A DNA stretch of 64,000 nt from Neobacillus muris (GCF_943193175.1 NZ_CALPDF010000006.1:1-64000); one strand, 5' to 3'; positions 15,853 to 24,934 are shown, counted from the stretch's first letter. Program-made: numbers and translations. The notes: generated from the letters alone by a model not told the origin.

Positions 15853-16665
15853 ATGGAGAAGGGTCTCGCTGGGAAACGGGTTGCCATCTGTGGCTCTCGT
15901 AAAATCGTAGAATTAACAACATTAATAGAAAAGCAGGGTGGACAAGCTTTCTCACGCCCTCTTCAAGGTACCGTTTTTTTGGCAGAGGAGAAAGTAGAAC
16001 CGGAACTAGCCAAATTTGTTCAGGAAGGATCCGACTGGATTGTTTTTACCACTGGAATTGGACTTGAAACCATGATCAAACTCGCTGCAAATCTTGGCTT
16101 AGAAGAAGGATTTTTAACCAGGATTCGCGAGGCTGACGTAGCCTCCCGAGGTTATAAGACCTTTGCCGCCCTAAAAAAATTATCTATTGAACCTTTAGCC
16201 GTTGATGAGGATGGCACAACGAAAGGCTTGATCCATGCTCTAGAGGGGCATGACTTTTCTGGAAAAAAAGTTACCATCCAGCTCCATGGAGAAACAGCGC
16301 CTGGATTAACCAAATTTTTTGAAGATAGAGGGGCTGTTGTTCACAAAATCCTTCCTTATCAGCATATAGCTCCAGAACCAGCAATCGTTGAAAAATTATG
16401 CAATGAACTGATAAACATGCAATGTGATGCGGTTTGCTTTACCACTGCTGTACAGGTTCGCTCGCTTTTTGATTACGCCAGAAAAAGCGGTCTTCATTCC
16501 AAGATCAAAGAATGTTTAGCCAGCCATAACTTAGCTGTGGCTGTCGGCAAAGTAACGGCAGAAGCCTTGAGGGATGAAGGGGTCAAGCGCCTGCTAGTTC
16601 CAGAAAATGAAAGAATGGGAGCCATGGTGATTGAACTTAGCCGTTACTACTATCGTCAACTATAA
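15853..16665 (+). CDS. Uroporphyrinogen-III synthase-like protein (HEM4 domain)
   Basis: Two-lobed HEM4 fold: RVAICGSRKIVEL at the N-terminus, WIVFTTGIGLETM in lobe 1, VTIQLHGETAPGL in lobe 2 and AVCFTTAVQVRSLFDYA near the end. The family cyclises hydroxymethylbilane to uroporphyrinogen III in haem, sirohaem and cobalamin synthesis. The gene is not in a hem operon, so it may be an extra copy. The ATG overlaps an upstream start-stop pair: ATG TAA at 15848-15853 sits at ideal distance from AAAGGGG, while the ORF's own ATG at 15853 is 10 nt away. Translation could depend on reinitiation. Confidence 0.8.
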   Translation: MEKGLAGKRVAICGSRKIVELTTLIEKQGGQAFSRPLQGTVFLAEEKVEPELAKFVQEGSDWIVFTTGIGLETMIKLAANLGLEEGFLTRIREADVASRGYKTFAALKKLSIEPLAVDEDGTTKGLIHALEGHDFSGKKVTIQLHGETAPGLTKFFEDRGAVVHKILPYQHIAPEPAIVEKLCNELINMQCDAVCFTTAVQVRSLFDYARKSGLHSKIKECLASHNLAVAVGKVTAEALRDEGVKRLLVPENERMGAMVIELSRYYYRQL

Positions 16666-16681
16666 ATAAATAGAATGTAAT

Positions 16682-16716
16682 AAAAACAGAATTCATTTAT
16701 GGGGTTCTGTTTTTTA
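16682..16716 (+). terminator. Intrinsic terminator of the HemD-like gene
   Basis: AAAACAGAA / TTCTGTTTT stem followed by TTTTTATTTG. Confidence 0.75.
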
Positions 16717-16911
16717 TTTGTCTCTCTATGAAAAAGATGTAAGGGCATCTCTCCAGTCAAAGCCTGAATTTTTACCTTCTTCAAAAAAATGTGTTAGAAA
16801 ATATGCCAGCTCGATATATTTTTACATTTTTTGCATATTCATTATGTTAAATTGAAGGAGGACTACCAAGGATACATTCGTATTTACATAATGGAAATTT
16901 TTAGACGTGCA

Positions 16912-16985
16912 TTATTTTACAAGTTGTCAGGTGAATTACCTAAAATTGACCTGTAAAATAAAATCAGAATACTGAATTTTCAGTA
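16912..16985 (+). promoter_or_regulatory. Structured region and probable promoter before the pyrimidine operon
   Basis: A long hairpin is formed by TTATTTTACA (16912-16921) and TGTAAAATAA (16952-16961), with internal GTC/GAC and AGGT/ACCT pairs. A perfect 16-bp palindrome, TACTGAATTTTCAGTA, follows at 16970-16985. A promoter-like TTGACC (16946-16951), 16 bp, AATACT (16968-16973) overlaps both. These may be operators for the PucR-type regulator encoded downstream or an RNA element. The gap 16666-17091 otherwise holds a terminator and a cre-like site. A short open frame across the hairpin (16891-16956) has no ribosome site. Confidence 0.45.
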
Positions 16986-17041
16986 ATCACGTGCAAAAGC
17001 ATGAAGGAGGACTGTTTTAAACATTTTTTCAGCATCAAGGA

Positions 17042-17057
17042 AATAAAGCGCTTTCAT
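17042..17057 (+). promoter_or_regulatory. Possible cre (CcpA) box before preT
   Basis: AATAAAGCGCTTTCAT matches the cre consensus at 14 of 16 positions with the symmetrical AAAGCGCTTT core. It lies in the leader, about 35 bp before the preT start. Confidence 0.4.
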
Positions 17058-17091
17058 TTCTGCCTAATCATGATAAGAAGGAGGGTTACTT

Positions 17092-18462
17092 TTGCCAATT
17101 GAAAAATTGCAACGGATATCCTTAATGGATCTCGAATTGAACTTCCAAGAGGTGGAGCAAGGATTCACAAATCAAGAAGCAATCGAAGAAGCAAACCGAT
17201 GTCTATATTGTTATGATGCCCCATGTATTAAAGCTTGTCCGACAGGCATCGATATCCCAACGTTTATTAAAAAAATTGCCTCTGATAATTTATTGGGATC
17301 TTCAAAAACGATTATGTCCTCCAATCCAGTTGGCGCAAGCTGTGCAAGAGTCTGTCCGACCGAAGAACTATGTGAAGGAGCCTGTGTTCTAAACCATTCG
17401 ACAACACCCATTATGATCGGAAAACTGCAGCGTTTTGCAACCGATTGGGCGATTCAAAACGACCGAACATTATTTGAGCCAGGCATTCCAAATGGGAGAA
17501 AAGTGGCAATTATTGGTGCCGGTCCTGCAGGCTTATCTGCTGCAAGAGAGCTGGCACGGTACGGCTACGAAGTTACCATCTTTGAAGCAGCTGAAAAAGC
17601 TGGTGGATTAAACACGTATGGAATTGTTTCGTTCCGGCTGCCACAGCGCATTTCTTACTGGGAAGTGGACCAAGTAAAAAAATTAAATGTCAAATTCCTA
17701 ACAAACGCTAAGATCGGCAAAGATATCTCCGTTCAAGAGCTAATGGAAAACTTTGACCGAATCGTATTAGCAGCAGGTATGGGCCATGTTCCCAGCCTTG
17801 ACATTGAAGGTGAAAGCCTGGATGGAGTCCATGATGCAATCGAGTTTGTCAAAGCAACCAAAACCGGAAAAGTGTCCAATCATTTAATTGGCAAACGGGT
17901 AGTGGTCATTGGAGCCGGCAACACTGCAATTGACGGGGCAAATTGTTCTGTACGTTTAGGGGCTGAAAATGTAAAAATTCTATATCGCAGAACGGCGGAA
18001 GAGATGACAGCCTATGATTTTGAGTATGAATTTGCCAAAATGGATGGAGTTGAATTCCGCTGGCTGACAGCACCCAAACGGATCATTGGGGATGAAAATG
18101 GAAAAGTGATCGGCGTCGAGTGCTATAAGATGAAACTGGGGGAACCAGAATCGGATGGGCGCTGCTGGCCCATTGCTGTGGAAGGATCTGAGTACGTAAT
18201 TCCCGCAGACGCCGTTATTAAGGCAATTGGCCAAACAAGGCATACCGATTTAATTGAACAGCTTGGCATTGACCATAGAGGCGGAGTGGTTCAAGTGAAC
18301 CCGGAAACTCTGCAAACATCTAACCCTAAGATTGTTGCCTGCGGGGATATTATATTTGGAAAGGGCAAAGGAGATGCCATGGTTGTCACCGCCGCACAGC
18401 AGGGAAAAATGGCAGCCTATGCCCTGCATAAACAATTCACCTCTGTTGACAGCCCTGTATAA
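17092..18462 (+). CDS. preT: NAD-dependent dihydropyrimidine dehydrogenase, FAD/FeS subunit
   Basis: With PreA it reduces uracil and thymine to the 5,6-dihydro forms using NADH. The N-terminal helical FeS domain holds Cys clusters in CLYCYDAPCIKACPTG and CARVCPTEELCEGAC. An FAD Rossmann motif, AIIGAGPAGLSAARELA, is at about residue 140. A second dinucleotide motif, VVVIGAGNTAIDGA, is at about residue 270, followed by LYRRTAEEM. The C-terminal ACGDIIFGKG closes the FAD site. At 456 aa the length is normal for PreT. The start is TTG, following AGGAGGG. It is the first gene of the pyrimidine island, with preA 176 bp downstream. Confidence 0.92.
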   Translation: MPIEKLQRISLMDLELNFQEVEQGFTNQEAIEEANRCLYCYDAPCIKACPTGIDIPTFIKKIASDNLLGSSKTIMSSNPVGASCARVCPTEELCEGACVLNHSTTPIMIGKLQRFATDWAIQNDRTLFEPGIPNGRKVAIIGAGPAGLSAARELARYGYEVTIFEAAEKAGGLNTYGIVSFRLPQRISYWEVDQVKKLNVKFLTNAKIGKDISVQELMENFDRIVLAAGMGHVPSLDIEGESLDGVHDAIEFVKATKTGKVSNHLIGKRVVVIGAGNTAIDGANCSVRLGAENVKILYRRTAEEMTAYDFEYEFAKMDGVEFRWLTAPKRIIGDENGKVIGVECYKMKLGEPESDGRCWPIAVEGSEYVIPADAVIKAIGQTRHTDLIEQLGIDHRGGVVQVNPETLQTSNPKIVACGDIIFGKGKGDAMVVTAAQQGKMAAYALHKQFTSVDSPV

Positions 18463-18638
18463 AATCCAGCAGCATGATTGATCGGGAAGGTTTCCTTTTG
18501 ATGTTGGCAAGAAACTTTATCGCTGCAAAATTTTCCTCTACTACTCAAACAAAGAATTCTCACGCATTTCTACTAACCATATCAATAGATCAAAGCATCC
18601 ATTTTTTCAATCCAAATCTATGAAAAAGGGGGATATAG

Positions 18639-19922
18639 ATGGCTGATTTACGAATAAATCTGGCGGGGATTGAGTCTCCGAATCCGTTTTGGCTGGCGTC
18701 AGCGCCTCCAACAAACTCGGGATACCAAGTACAGCGTGCCTTTGAGGCCGGCTGGGGCGGAGCTGTTTGGAAAACACTGGGCGACCCCATCTTAAATGTG
18801 ACCTCAAGGTTTGCCGCAATCAACTTTAACGGCAAAAGAGTAGCTGGTTTCAACAATATTGAACTCATCACCGACAGGCCTCTCGATGTCAATTTAAAAG
18901 AAATCTATGAAACCAAAAAGAAATTTCCTCATCACGCGGTCATCGCCTCATTAATGGTCGAACCGCAGCAGAAAAAATGGCATGAAATCGTCAAGCGTGT
19001 GGAAGATTCAGGAGTCGACGGGCTAGAACTCAACTTTGGCTGCCCGCATGGGATGGCTGAACGAGGAATGGGCTCAGCATCTGGCCAAGTTCCTTCTTTA
19101 GTTGAACGCCAAACCTACTGGGTGAAAGAAGTCGCTAAAACTCCAGTTATTGTTAAGCTTACCCCTAATATAACCGACATTACCGCTACAGCTGAAGCAG
19201 CAGCCAACGGCGGAGCGGATGCAATAAGCATGATTAACACGATTAACAGCCTGATGGGAGTGGACCTAGATACATGGAATCCAATCCCCCATGTAGCAGG
19301 AAAAGGAGCACATGGCGGGTATTGCGGTCCAGCCGTCAAACCGATTGCGCTAAATATGGTGGCTGAATGTGCAAGACATCCGCTGATTAATGTGCCTATT
19401 TCTGGAATCGGCGGCATTTCCACATGGCAGGATGCGGTGGAATTTATGCTGATGGGGGCAACAGGTGTTCAAGTATGTACGGCTGCAATGCATCATGGTT
19501 TCCGCATTGTAGAAGACATGCTGGATGGACTTAACAACTACCTTGACAATATGGGGATTGCCTCTATTTCAGGTATAATCGGCAAAGCCGTTCCGAAATA
19601 CTCCGATTGGGGAGACTTAGACCTCAACTATAATATTGCAGCCAGAATTAATCCGGATGTATGCATCAATTGCAATAAATGCTATATCGCTTGTGAAGAC
19701 ACCTCGCATCAATGTATTGAGCGACTGACGGATTCCACAGGAAAAAGCTTTCTGAAAGTTAGGCAGGAAGATTGTGTAGGCTGCAATCTATGTTCAATTG
19801 TCTGCCCAGTAGACGGGGCAATCGACATGATTGAGCTTCCAAGGGAGCTGCAACCAATGACCTGGAATGACCGTCAGGCAGTGTTACATGCAGCAGCATG
19901 CAAAGTGGATATAACCAAGTAA
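18639..19922 (+). CDS. preA: NAD-dependent dihydropyrimidine dehydrogenase, catalytic FMN subunit
   Basis: Carries out pyrimidine reduction with PreT. The dihydroorotate-dehydrogenase-like FMN barrel (about 1-310) contains LNFGCPHGMAERGMG with the catalytic Cys, and GGISTWQDAVEFMLMGA for phosphate binding. The C-terminal ferredoxin domain has two 4Fe-4S motifs, CINCNKCYIACEDTSHQC and CVGCNLCSIVC. At 427 aa its length agrees with bacterial PreA. The start follows AAGGGGGATATAG. The dihydropyrimidinase gene begins 22 bp after the stop, which points to one operon. Confidence 0.93.
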   Translation: MADLRINLAGIESPNPFWLASAPPTNSGYQVQRAFEAGWGGAVWKTLGDPILNVTSRFAAINFNGKRVAGFNNIELITDRPLDVNLKEIYETKKKFPHHAVIASLMVEPQQKKWHEIVKRVEDSGVDGLELNFGCPHGMAERGMGSASGQVPSLVERQTYWVKEVAKTPVIVKLTPNITDITATAEAAANGGADAISMINTINSLMGVDLDTWNPIPHVAGKGAHGGYCGPAVKPIALNMVAECARHPLINVPISGIGGISTWQDAVEFMLMGATGVQVCTAAMHHGFRIVEDMLDGLNNYLDNMGIASISGIIGKAVPKYSDWGDLDLNYNIAARINPDVCINCNKCYIACEDTSHQCIERLTDSTGKSFLKVRQEDCVGCNLCSIVCPVDGAIDMIELPRELQPMTWNDRQAVLHAAACKVDITK

Positions 19923-19944
19923 TTGTTTAAGGAGGGAATTTTAA

Positions 19945-21357
19945 ATGAAGAAAATTATTAAAAACGGGACCCTTGTCACTGCCGCTGATACATTTCAGGG
20001 AGAACTATTAATCGAGGATGGAAAAATCACGCAAATTGGTTCCAATTTATCGGCTGTCGGGGCTGAGATAATTGATGCCAAGGGATGCTTGGTATTTCCG
20101 GGTGGAATTGACCCGCATACCCACTTGGATATGCCATTTGGCGGAACCGTTACAAAGGACGATTTTGAAACTGGAACGATTGCAGCTGCATTCGGCGGCA
20201 CCACAACCGTTATTGATTTTTGCCTGACCAATAGAGGGAAACCGTTAAAAAATGCCATCCAAACCTGGCATGAAAAGGCAAAGGGGAAGGCGTCGATTGA
20301 CTATAGCTTCCACCTAATGATTTCTGAGATCAATGATGATGTTTTAAACGAACTTCCTCAGGTAATTGATGAAGAAGGAATTACATCTTTTAAAGTGTTT
20401 ATGGCCTATAAAAATGTCTTTCAAGCAGACGATGAGACCTTATTCCGGACTTTTGTCACAGCGAAAGAACTGGGTGCTCTTGTCATGGTTCATGCCGAAA
20501 ATGGCGATGTCATCGATTATTTGACAAATAAAGCCCTGAAAGAAGGCAATACAGATCCTATCTATCATGCCTTAACAAGACCACCTGAATTAGAAGGAGA
20601 AGCCACAGGACGGGCAGCAAGATTTGCCGGACTGGCAGGTTCCCATCTCTATGTGGTGCATGTTTCCTGTGCAGATGCCGCAGAGAGAATTGCCGAAGCC
20701 CGCAGCAAAGGATATGAAGTATGGGGTGAGACCTGCCCGCAATATTTAGTTCTCGATCAAAGCTGTTTGGAAAAACCGAATTTTGAAGGGGCCAAATATG
20801 TCTGGTCACCGCCGCTTCGGGAAAAATGGAACCAAGAAGCACTTTGGAATGCTTTAAAAAGCGGCACACTGCAAACCTTTGGTTCTGATCAATGTTCATT
20901 TGATTTTAAAGGACAAAAGGAACTGGGCTTAGGTGATTTCACAAAAATTCCAAATGGAGGCCCGATGATTGAAGACAGATTGACGATTTTATTCTCAGAG
21001 GGGGTGAAAAAGGGACGAATTTCATTGAATCAATTTGTTGACCTAACCTCCACAAGGGCCGCCAAACTGTTTGGGTTGTTCCCTAAAAAAGGAACCATTG
21101 CCATCGGAGCAGATGCTGACCTTGTCATTTTTGATCCTAATGCCGAACGCATTCTTTCTGCAAAAACCCACCATATGGCAGTAGACTATAATGCATTTGA
21201 GGGAATGAAAGTCACCGGGGAACCAGTTTCGGTTATGGTCCGAGGAGAGTTTGTCGTCCGGGAAAAGCAGTTTGTCGGAACACCAGGATCAGGGCAATAT
21301 CTAAAGCGGGCAAAATACAATACGCCGTTGGCCGAAAGTGAAAGATTGTCTATTTAA
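19945..21357 (+). CDS. hydA: Dihydropyrimidinase (D-hydantoinase)
   Basis: Hydrolyses dihydrouracil or dihydrothymine to N-carbamoyl-beta-amino acids, in the cytosol. It is a binuclear-metal amidohydrolase: DPHTHLDMPFGG gives the first HxH, SFKVFMAYKN holds the carbamylated Lys bridge, HAENGDVI and HVSCADAAERI supply two further His, and FGSDQCSF the Asp. The Tyr- and Ser-rich segment TCPQYLVLD fits the hydantoinase substrate loop. At 470 aa it is full length. The ATG follows AAGGAGGG. The terminator after it may tune expression of the permease gene. No carbamoyl-beta-alanine amidohydrolase follows, so the next step is not encoded in this window. Confidence 0.93.
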   Translation: MKKIIKNGTLVTAADTFQGELLIEDGKITQIGSNLSAVGAEIIDAKGCLVFPGGIDPHTHLDMPFGGTVTKDDFETGTIAAAFGGTTTVIDFCLTNRGKPLKNAIQTWHEKAKGKASIDYSFHLMISEINDDVLNELPQVIDEEGITSFKVFMAYKNVFQADDETLFRTFVTAKELGALVMVHAENGDVIDYLTNKALKEGNTDPIYHALTRPPELEGEATGRAARFAGLAGSHLYVVHVSCADAAERIAEARSKGYEVWGETCPQYLVLDQSCLEKPNFEGAKYVWSPPLREKWNQEALWNALKSGTLQTFGSDQCSFDFKGQKELGLGDFTKIPNGGPMIEDRLTILFSEGVKKGRISLNQFVDLTSTRAAKLFGLFPKKGTIAIGADADLVIFDPNAERILSAKTHHMAVDYNAFEGMKVTGEPVSVMVRGEFVVREKQFVGTPGSGQYLKRAKYNTPLAESERLSI

Positions 21358-21395
21358 CTATTAAACGCTGCCTATCACTATTACTGAACAACTCC

Positions 21396-21428
21396 GGCAA
21401 TTGCTTCATGTAAAGCAATTGCCCTTTT
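21396..21428 (+). terminator. Terminator/attenuator between hydantoinase and permease
   Basis: GGCAATTGCTT / AAGCAATTGCC stem with a short loop and CTTTTT. It lies inside the apparent operon, so it may reduce transcription into the permease gene. Confidence 0.7.
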
Positions 21429-21507
21429 TAAATGAAAGCAGGTTAATGTTCCATTTGAAAGTTTGAATGAGGAAAAGCAACTAATTTAACCGAAATGGAG
21501 TGTTCAT

Positions 21508-22980
21508 ATGAAAAAAAGCCATTTAAAATCACCGGACTTATTGCCCATCACTCAAAAGGACAGGACGATTACCAAATTGGGCTATTCATTTATGTGGGTT
21601 GGCATGGTAGTTGTACTTGCCACTTTTGCGATTGGCGGGTCAGGCGTTATCAACCTGTCTCTGCCATGGGTTATTCTTGCGACCGTGATTGGCAGTCTTG
21701 CCATAGGGTTCTTTATTTCCTTAATAGCTGATATTGGAATTGAACATGGATTATCGTTTCCAGTCTATATGAGAGCGCCATTTGGAACCATTGGGACACA
21801 CATTCCTTCTGTCACTCGCGGCATCACAGCTTCCATGTGGTTTGGATTGAATACGTACTTTGGTTCTACAGCAATGAATGGGATCTTAAATATTTTATTT
21901 GGCTTTGACAATTGGTTTATCTGCTTCATTATTTTCGCTATCGTCCAATTGGTGAATACCGCATTGGGAATCAAATCAATTGAACGATTTGCCGATTTGG
22001 CGGCACCTGTTATTATCCTTATAGCTATTTGGATGTATTCCTCCCTTTCAGATAAGGCACAAGCAGCAGGACGGGATGTGTGGAGCTGGGTTGAATCCCC
22101 GGTAACTGGCGGTGCCGCCTTCACTGCGTTTATGGTTGTCATCTTTGCCAATATGGGATTTTGGGCTACATTAAGTGCTGATATCCCTTCCATTTCCCGG
22201 TTTATGAACGCTCCTGCCAACGAGAAAAACTGGTTCAAACGCAATCAAAGCTCCCTGGTAGGAAATTTGATTGCCATGCCTCTTACGCAAACGTTCATGA
22301 TTATCATCGGTGCCATTTCCTATATTGCTGTTTTAAACTCTGATCCAGTTGTTGCCCTCCAAGAATCTGCCAGCGGACTTCTTCTCGCGGTTCTGCTGTT
22401 AATGATTGTTTTGGCTCAATGGTCGACCAATACCGCAGCCAATGTTGTACCGGCCGCAACCATTTTCTCCAATGTCGGCGGTCCAAAATTTCCGTTTTGG
22501 GCAGGGGTTATCACCGCTGGAATAGTGGGGACCATTGTACAGCCATGGCAATTATTTGACATCCTCATTCAAGTGCTTTTATTTGTAGGCGGCATATTAT
22601 CGGCTATTGTCGGCATTCTCTTTGCTGATTATTATCTGCTAAGAAAAAGACGGGTTAATGTTCCGGAATTATATGAAGATCATGGACAGTATCGGTATTC
22701 CGGCGGAATCAACCTCGCAGGCTTTATTGCCTGGATTATTGGGGCTGTAGCTTCCTACTTTGTTCCGGAATATGGGTTTGTCGTCGGATTTGTCGGCGGG
22801 GCAGCCATTTATTTTGTGCTGGCAAGATTCTGGTGGTTTAAAAAGTATCCTCAAGCTGAAATTCAAGATCCAAGCGATGAAAAGTATTTGGGCATTTCCG
22901 TTGGACGGGACTGGATCATCGAGGAAGATACCCGGGAGCCTGTTTTAGATAAAATTCCTGAAAATGTTGATTTATATTAA
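21508..22980 (+). CDS. NCS1-family nucleobase permease (probable uracil/pyrimidine uptake)
   Basis: A plasma-membrane transporter with about 12 hydrophobic segments and the NCS1 core. TM1 is in FMWVGMVVVLATFAIGG. The signature region SFPVYMRAPFGTIGTHIPS is followed by RGITASMWFGLNTYFGS, and later by FANMGFWATLSADIPSISRFM. At 490 aa the length matches allantoin (PucI), hydantoin (Mhp1) and uracil carriers. The setting among preTA and hydantoinase argues for a pyrimidine or dihydropyrimidine substrate. The ATG lies after a GGAG-like stretch (AATGGAGTGTTCAT). A 72-aa gene follows 22 bp later. Confidence 0.9.
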   Translation: MKKSHLKSPDLLPITQKDRTITKLGYSFMWVGMVVVLATFAIGGSGVINLSLPWVILATVIGSLAIGFFISLIADIGIEHGLSFPVYMRAPFGTIGTHIPSVTRGITASMWFGLNTYFGSTAMNGILNILFGFDNWFICFIIFAIVQLVNTALGIKSIERFADLAAPVIILIAIWMYSSLSDKAQAAGRDVWSWVESPVTGGAAFTAFMVVIFANMGFWATLSADIPSISRFMNAPANEKNWFKRNQSSLVGNLIAMPLTQTFMIIIGAISYIAVLNSDPVVALQESASGLLLAVLLLMIVLAQWSTNTAANVVPAATIFSNVGGPKFPFWAGVITAGIVGTIVQPWQLFDILIQVLLFVGGILSAIVGILFADYYLLRKRRVNVPELYEDHGQYRYSGGINLAGFIAWIIGAVASYFVPEYGFVVGFVGGAAIYFVLARFWWFKKYPQAEIQDPSDEKYLGISVGRDWIIEEDTREPVLDKIPENVDLY

Positions 22981-23002
22981 CCTGCCAAAAGGAGGAATAT
23001 GC

Positions 23003-23221
23003 ATGTCTGAACATCAACAATTCCTTGCTGAAAGAGAACAGATTGACTTACTGATTGGGAAAGGCTACCAAATACACTCAGTTAAGGAACATTTGAATGG
23101 GGCGACAGTCGAGTTCGTCAATGGGGAAGGAAAACAAAAAGAAACATTGCTGATTGGGAATGCCAATGCAAGAAAGTATTTTTCCAGCCTTATCGTGAAG
23201 CAAAGCCATCTGTCACCCTAA
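23003..23221 (+). CDS. 72-aa protein of unknown function in the pyrimidine island
   Basis: I do not recognise it. The ATG is chosen for its AAAGGAGG at 8 nt. An ATG at 22999 in another frame stops after three codons. The protein is soluble and alpha/beta in appearance (LIGKGYQIHSVKEHLNGATV, then a GNANARKYFSSLIV segment), without Cys and without a membrane segment. It is co-directional with the permease, 22 bp downstream, and ended by a strong terminator, so it is the last gene of that transcript. Linkage suggests an accessory role in pyrimidine use or in the permease, but that is inference. Confidence 0.65.
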   Translation: MSEHQQFLAEREQIDLLIGKGYQIHSVKEHLNGATVEFVNGEGKQKETLLIGNANARKYFSSLIVKQSHLSP

Positions 23222-23228
23222 TTTTTTT

Positions 23229-23260
23229 AAGGGTTGGCGTCTGGGCGCCAATCCTTTTTT
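23229..23260 (+). terminator. Terminator of the preTA-hydA-permease transcript
   Basis: AAGGGTTGGCG / CGCCAATCCTT stem with a 6-nt loop and TTTTTT. Confidence 0.8.
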
Positions 23261-23293
23261 ACCCAAAATCACCATTAGTAAGGAGTGCGGCCC

Positions 23294-24934
23294 ATGAAGG
23301 AAATATTCCAATTAACCGTATCTGATATTTTGAAACGAAAAAACTTTGAAAATACCAGTATTGCTGCAGGTCATGAAGGGGTTACAAATATTTTAAAATG
23401 GGTCCACGTCGTGGAGGTCACCAGCATTCGTCATTTGTTAAAAGGAAATGAACTCATATTATCGACAGGCATTGCCTGGAAAGACAATCCTGCCCAATTT
23501 CTCTCCATGGTCAAGGAGTTGATTGAAATGAATGCAGCCGGTCTGTGCCTAGAGATGGGTACCTACCTTTCAGAGATTCCAGCAGATGTGATAGAAATTG
23601 CTAATCAGCATCAATTTCCGATTATTTTGTTCCATCAGGAGGTGCCGTTTGTAGAAATTACACAAGATATCCACTCTGAGATTATCAGCCAACAGTACCG
23701 GAAGATTTCCGACCTTGAAAATTATTCGCAACGGCTAAATAAAAGGCTGCTATCCATCGAAACCTACGAAGATATTCTCCAATTCATTTTCTCGGCACTG
23801 GATGTGCAAATTATTTTCCGCTTAAAAAACCAGCTGGCAGAATTCGTGCCGGAAATCCCGCTCCACGACCAGACCGTTATCCTTCAACTGCTGGAATCGG
23901 CAAAAACACAGCCATGTGACAAATTGGCATTCGCTCCGATATTTCTGTTCGGCCAGGAGTATGCAGAACTCGCCATTTATTCGAAGGACATCCCCATCAG
24001 TGAATATGATTTTTTAATTTTAGACAGAACGGCAACGGCATTGGCCCAGCATTTATTAAGAGAGATGTTTGTGGAAGAAAAAAAGCGAGTGGAGGAAACA
24101 GAGTGGCTGCAAGGCTGGCTCGAAGGCGAGCACATGCCCGCAGAGATTCATCAATACTTGGCTGAGAATGGATTACGGCCTAAAACCCCTGATACAGCTG
24201 TCTTGATTACGAAGCTTTTTCCATTCAAAGAAAAAGCTGCTCCAGATATTACCTATCTGAAACTTTTGTTTCGCTCCGTTTTTGAGCAGCAGGGCTTTAT
24301 CGTTTTTTTCGTGGAGAAAAGAAACGAGTTAACCATGATTTTATTGAACTCACGGGCAAAAAAGAATCTCAAGGAACGCATTAAAAATGCCATTCAAAGT
24401 ATAGAGGAGTCTGAATTTATCCGGAAGCAATGCTCCGCCAGATTGATGATGGCAGCAGGGAGGTTTTCCAATTCATTAAGCGATGTACATAAAAGTTATT
24501 TCACTGCTAAGGAGACACTGCGGATTCAGCAAAAAATGACCAAAAAACAAAGCTGTGAGTTTTATGAGGATTTGCACTTATATCGATTAATTTCACAGCT
24601 CAGCAAGCATACTGATCTGCAAGAGCTTGCCAATGAGTACTTAAATCCGGTCATCCAGTACGACCAAAAGTACAATGCAAAGCTCCTGGAAACCTTGAAA
24701 GTCTATTTAGAATGCAATGGTTCCAAACAGGAAACCTCAAACAAGCTATTCATTGTCAGACAAACGTTATATCACCGGCTGCAGAAGCTGGAAAACCTGC
24801 TTGGCGAGGATTTTATGGACCATGAAAAACGAGTAGCGATTGAATTTATGCTGCTAGTCCATGATTATTTACATGGCTCCCGTTCCAATTTGCCTGAACA
24901 GATAAGCGGAAGTTTTGGTGAATTTATGAACTGA
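23294..24934 (+). CDS. PucR-family transcriptional regulator
   Basis: Probable regulator of the surrounding pyrimidine genes. The N-terminal PucR purine-catabolism-like domain (about 1-125) runs through LTVSDILKRKNFENTSIAAG and ELILSTGIAW. A central GAF/GGDEF-like segment spans about 150-440. The C-terminal HTH_30 (about 470-530) contains LLETLKVYLECNGSKQETS and RQTLYHRLQKLENLLG. At 546 aa the length is typical. The ATG at 23294 has AAGGAG at 8 nt; the GTG nine bases earlier is too close to it. It stands between two catabolic segments and has its own terminator in front, so it is probably transcribed separately. The effector is unknown. Confidence 0.9.
   Translation: MKEIFQLTVSDILKRKNFENTSIAAGHEGVTNILKWVHVVEVTSIRHLLKGNELILSTGIAWKDNPAQFLSMVKELIEMNAAGLCLEMGTYLSEIPADVIEIANQHQFPIILFHQEVPFVEITQDIHSEIISQQYRKISDLENYSQRLNKRLLSIETYEDILQFIFSALDVQIIFRLKNQLAEFVPEIPLHDQTVILQLLESAKTQPCDKLAFAPIFLFGQEYAELAIYSKDIPISEYDFLILDRTATALAQHLLREMFVEEKKRVEETEWLQGWLEGEHMPAEIHQYLAENGLRPKTPDTAVLITKLFPFKEKAAPDITYLKLLFRSVFEQQGFIVFFVEKRNELTMILLNSRAKKNLKERIKNAIQSIEESEFIRKQCSARLMMAAGRFSNSLSDVHKSYFTAKETLRIQQKMTKKQSCEFYEDLHLYRLISQLSKHTDLQELANEYLNPVIQYDQKYNAKLLETLKVYLECNGSKQETSNKLFIVRQTLYHRLQKLENLLGEDFMDHEKRVAIEFMLLVHDYLHGSRSNLPEQISGSFGEFMN

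Noticed and set aside
16891..16956. 21-codon ORF across the leader hairpin of the pyrimidine operon
   Set aside because: It has no ribosome site in range; the GGAGG upstream is about 30 nt away.
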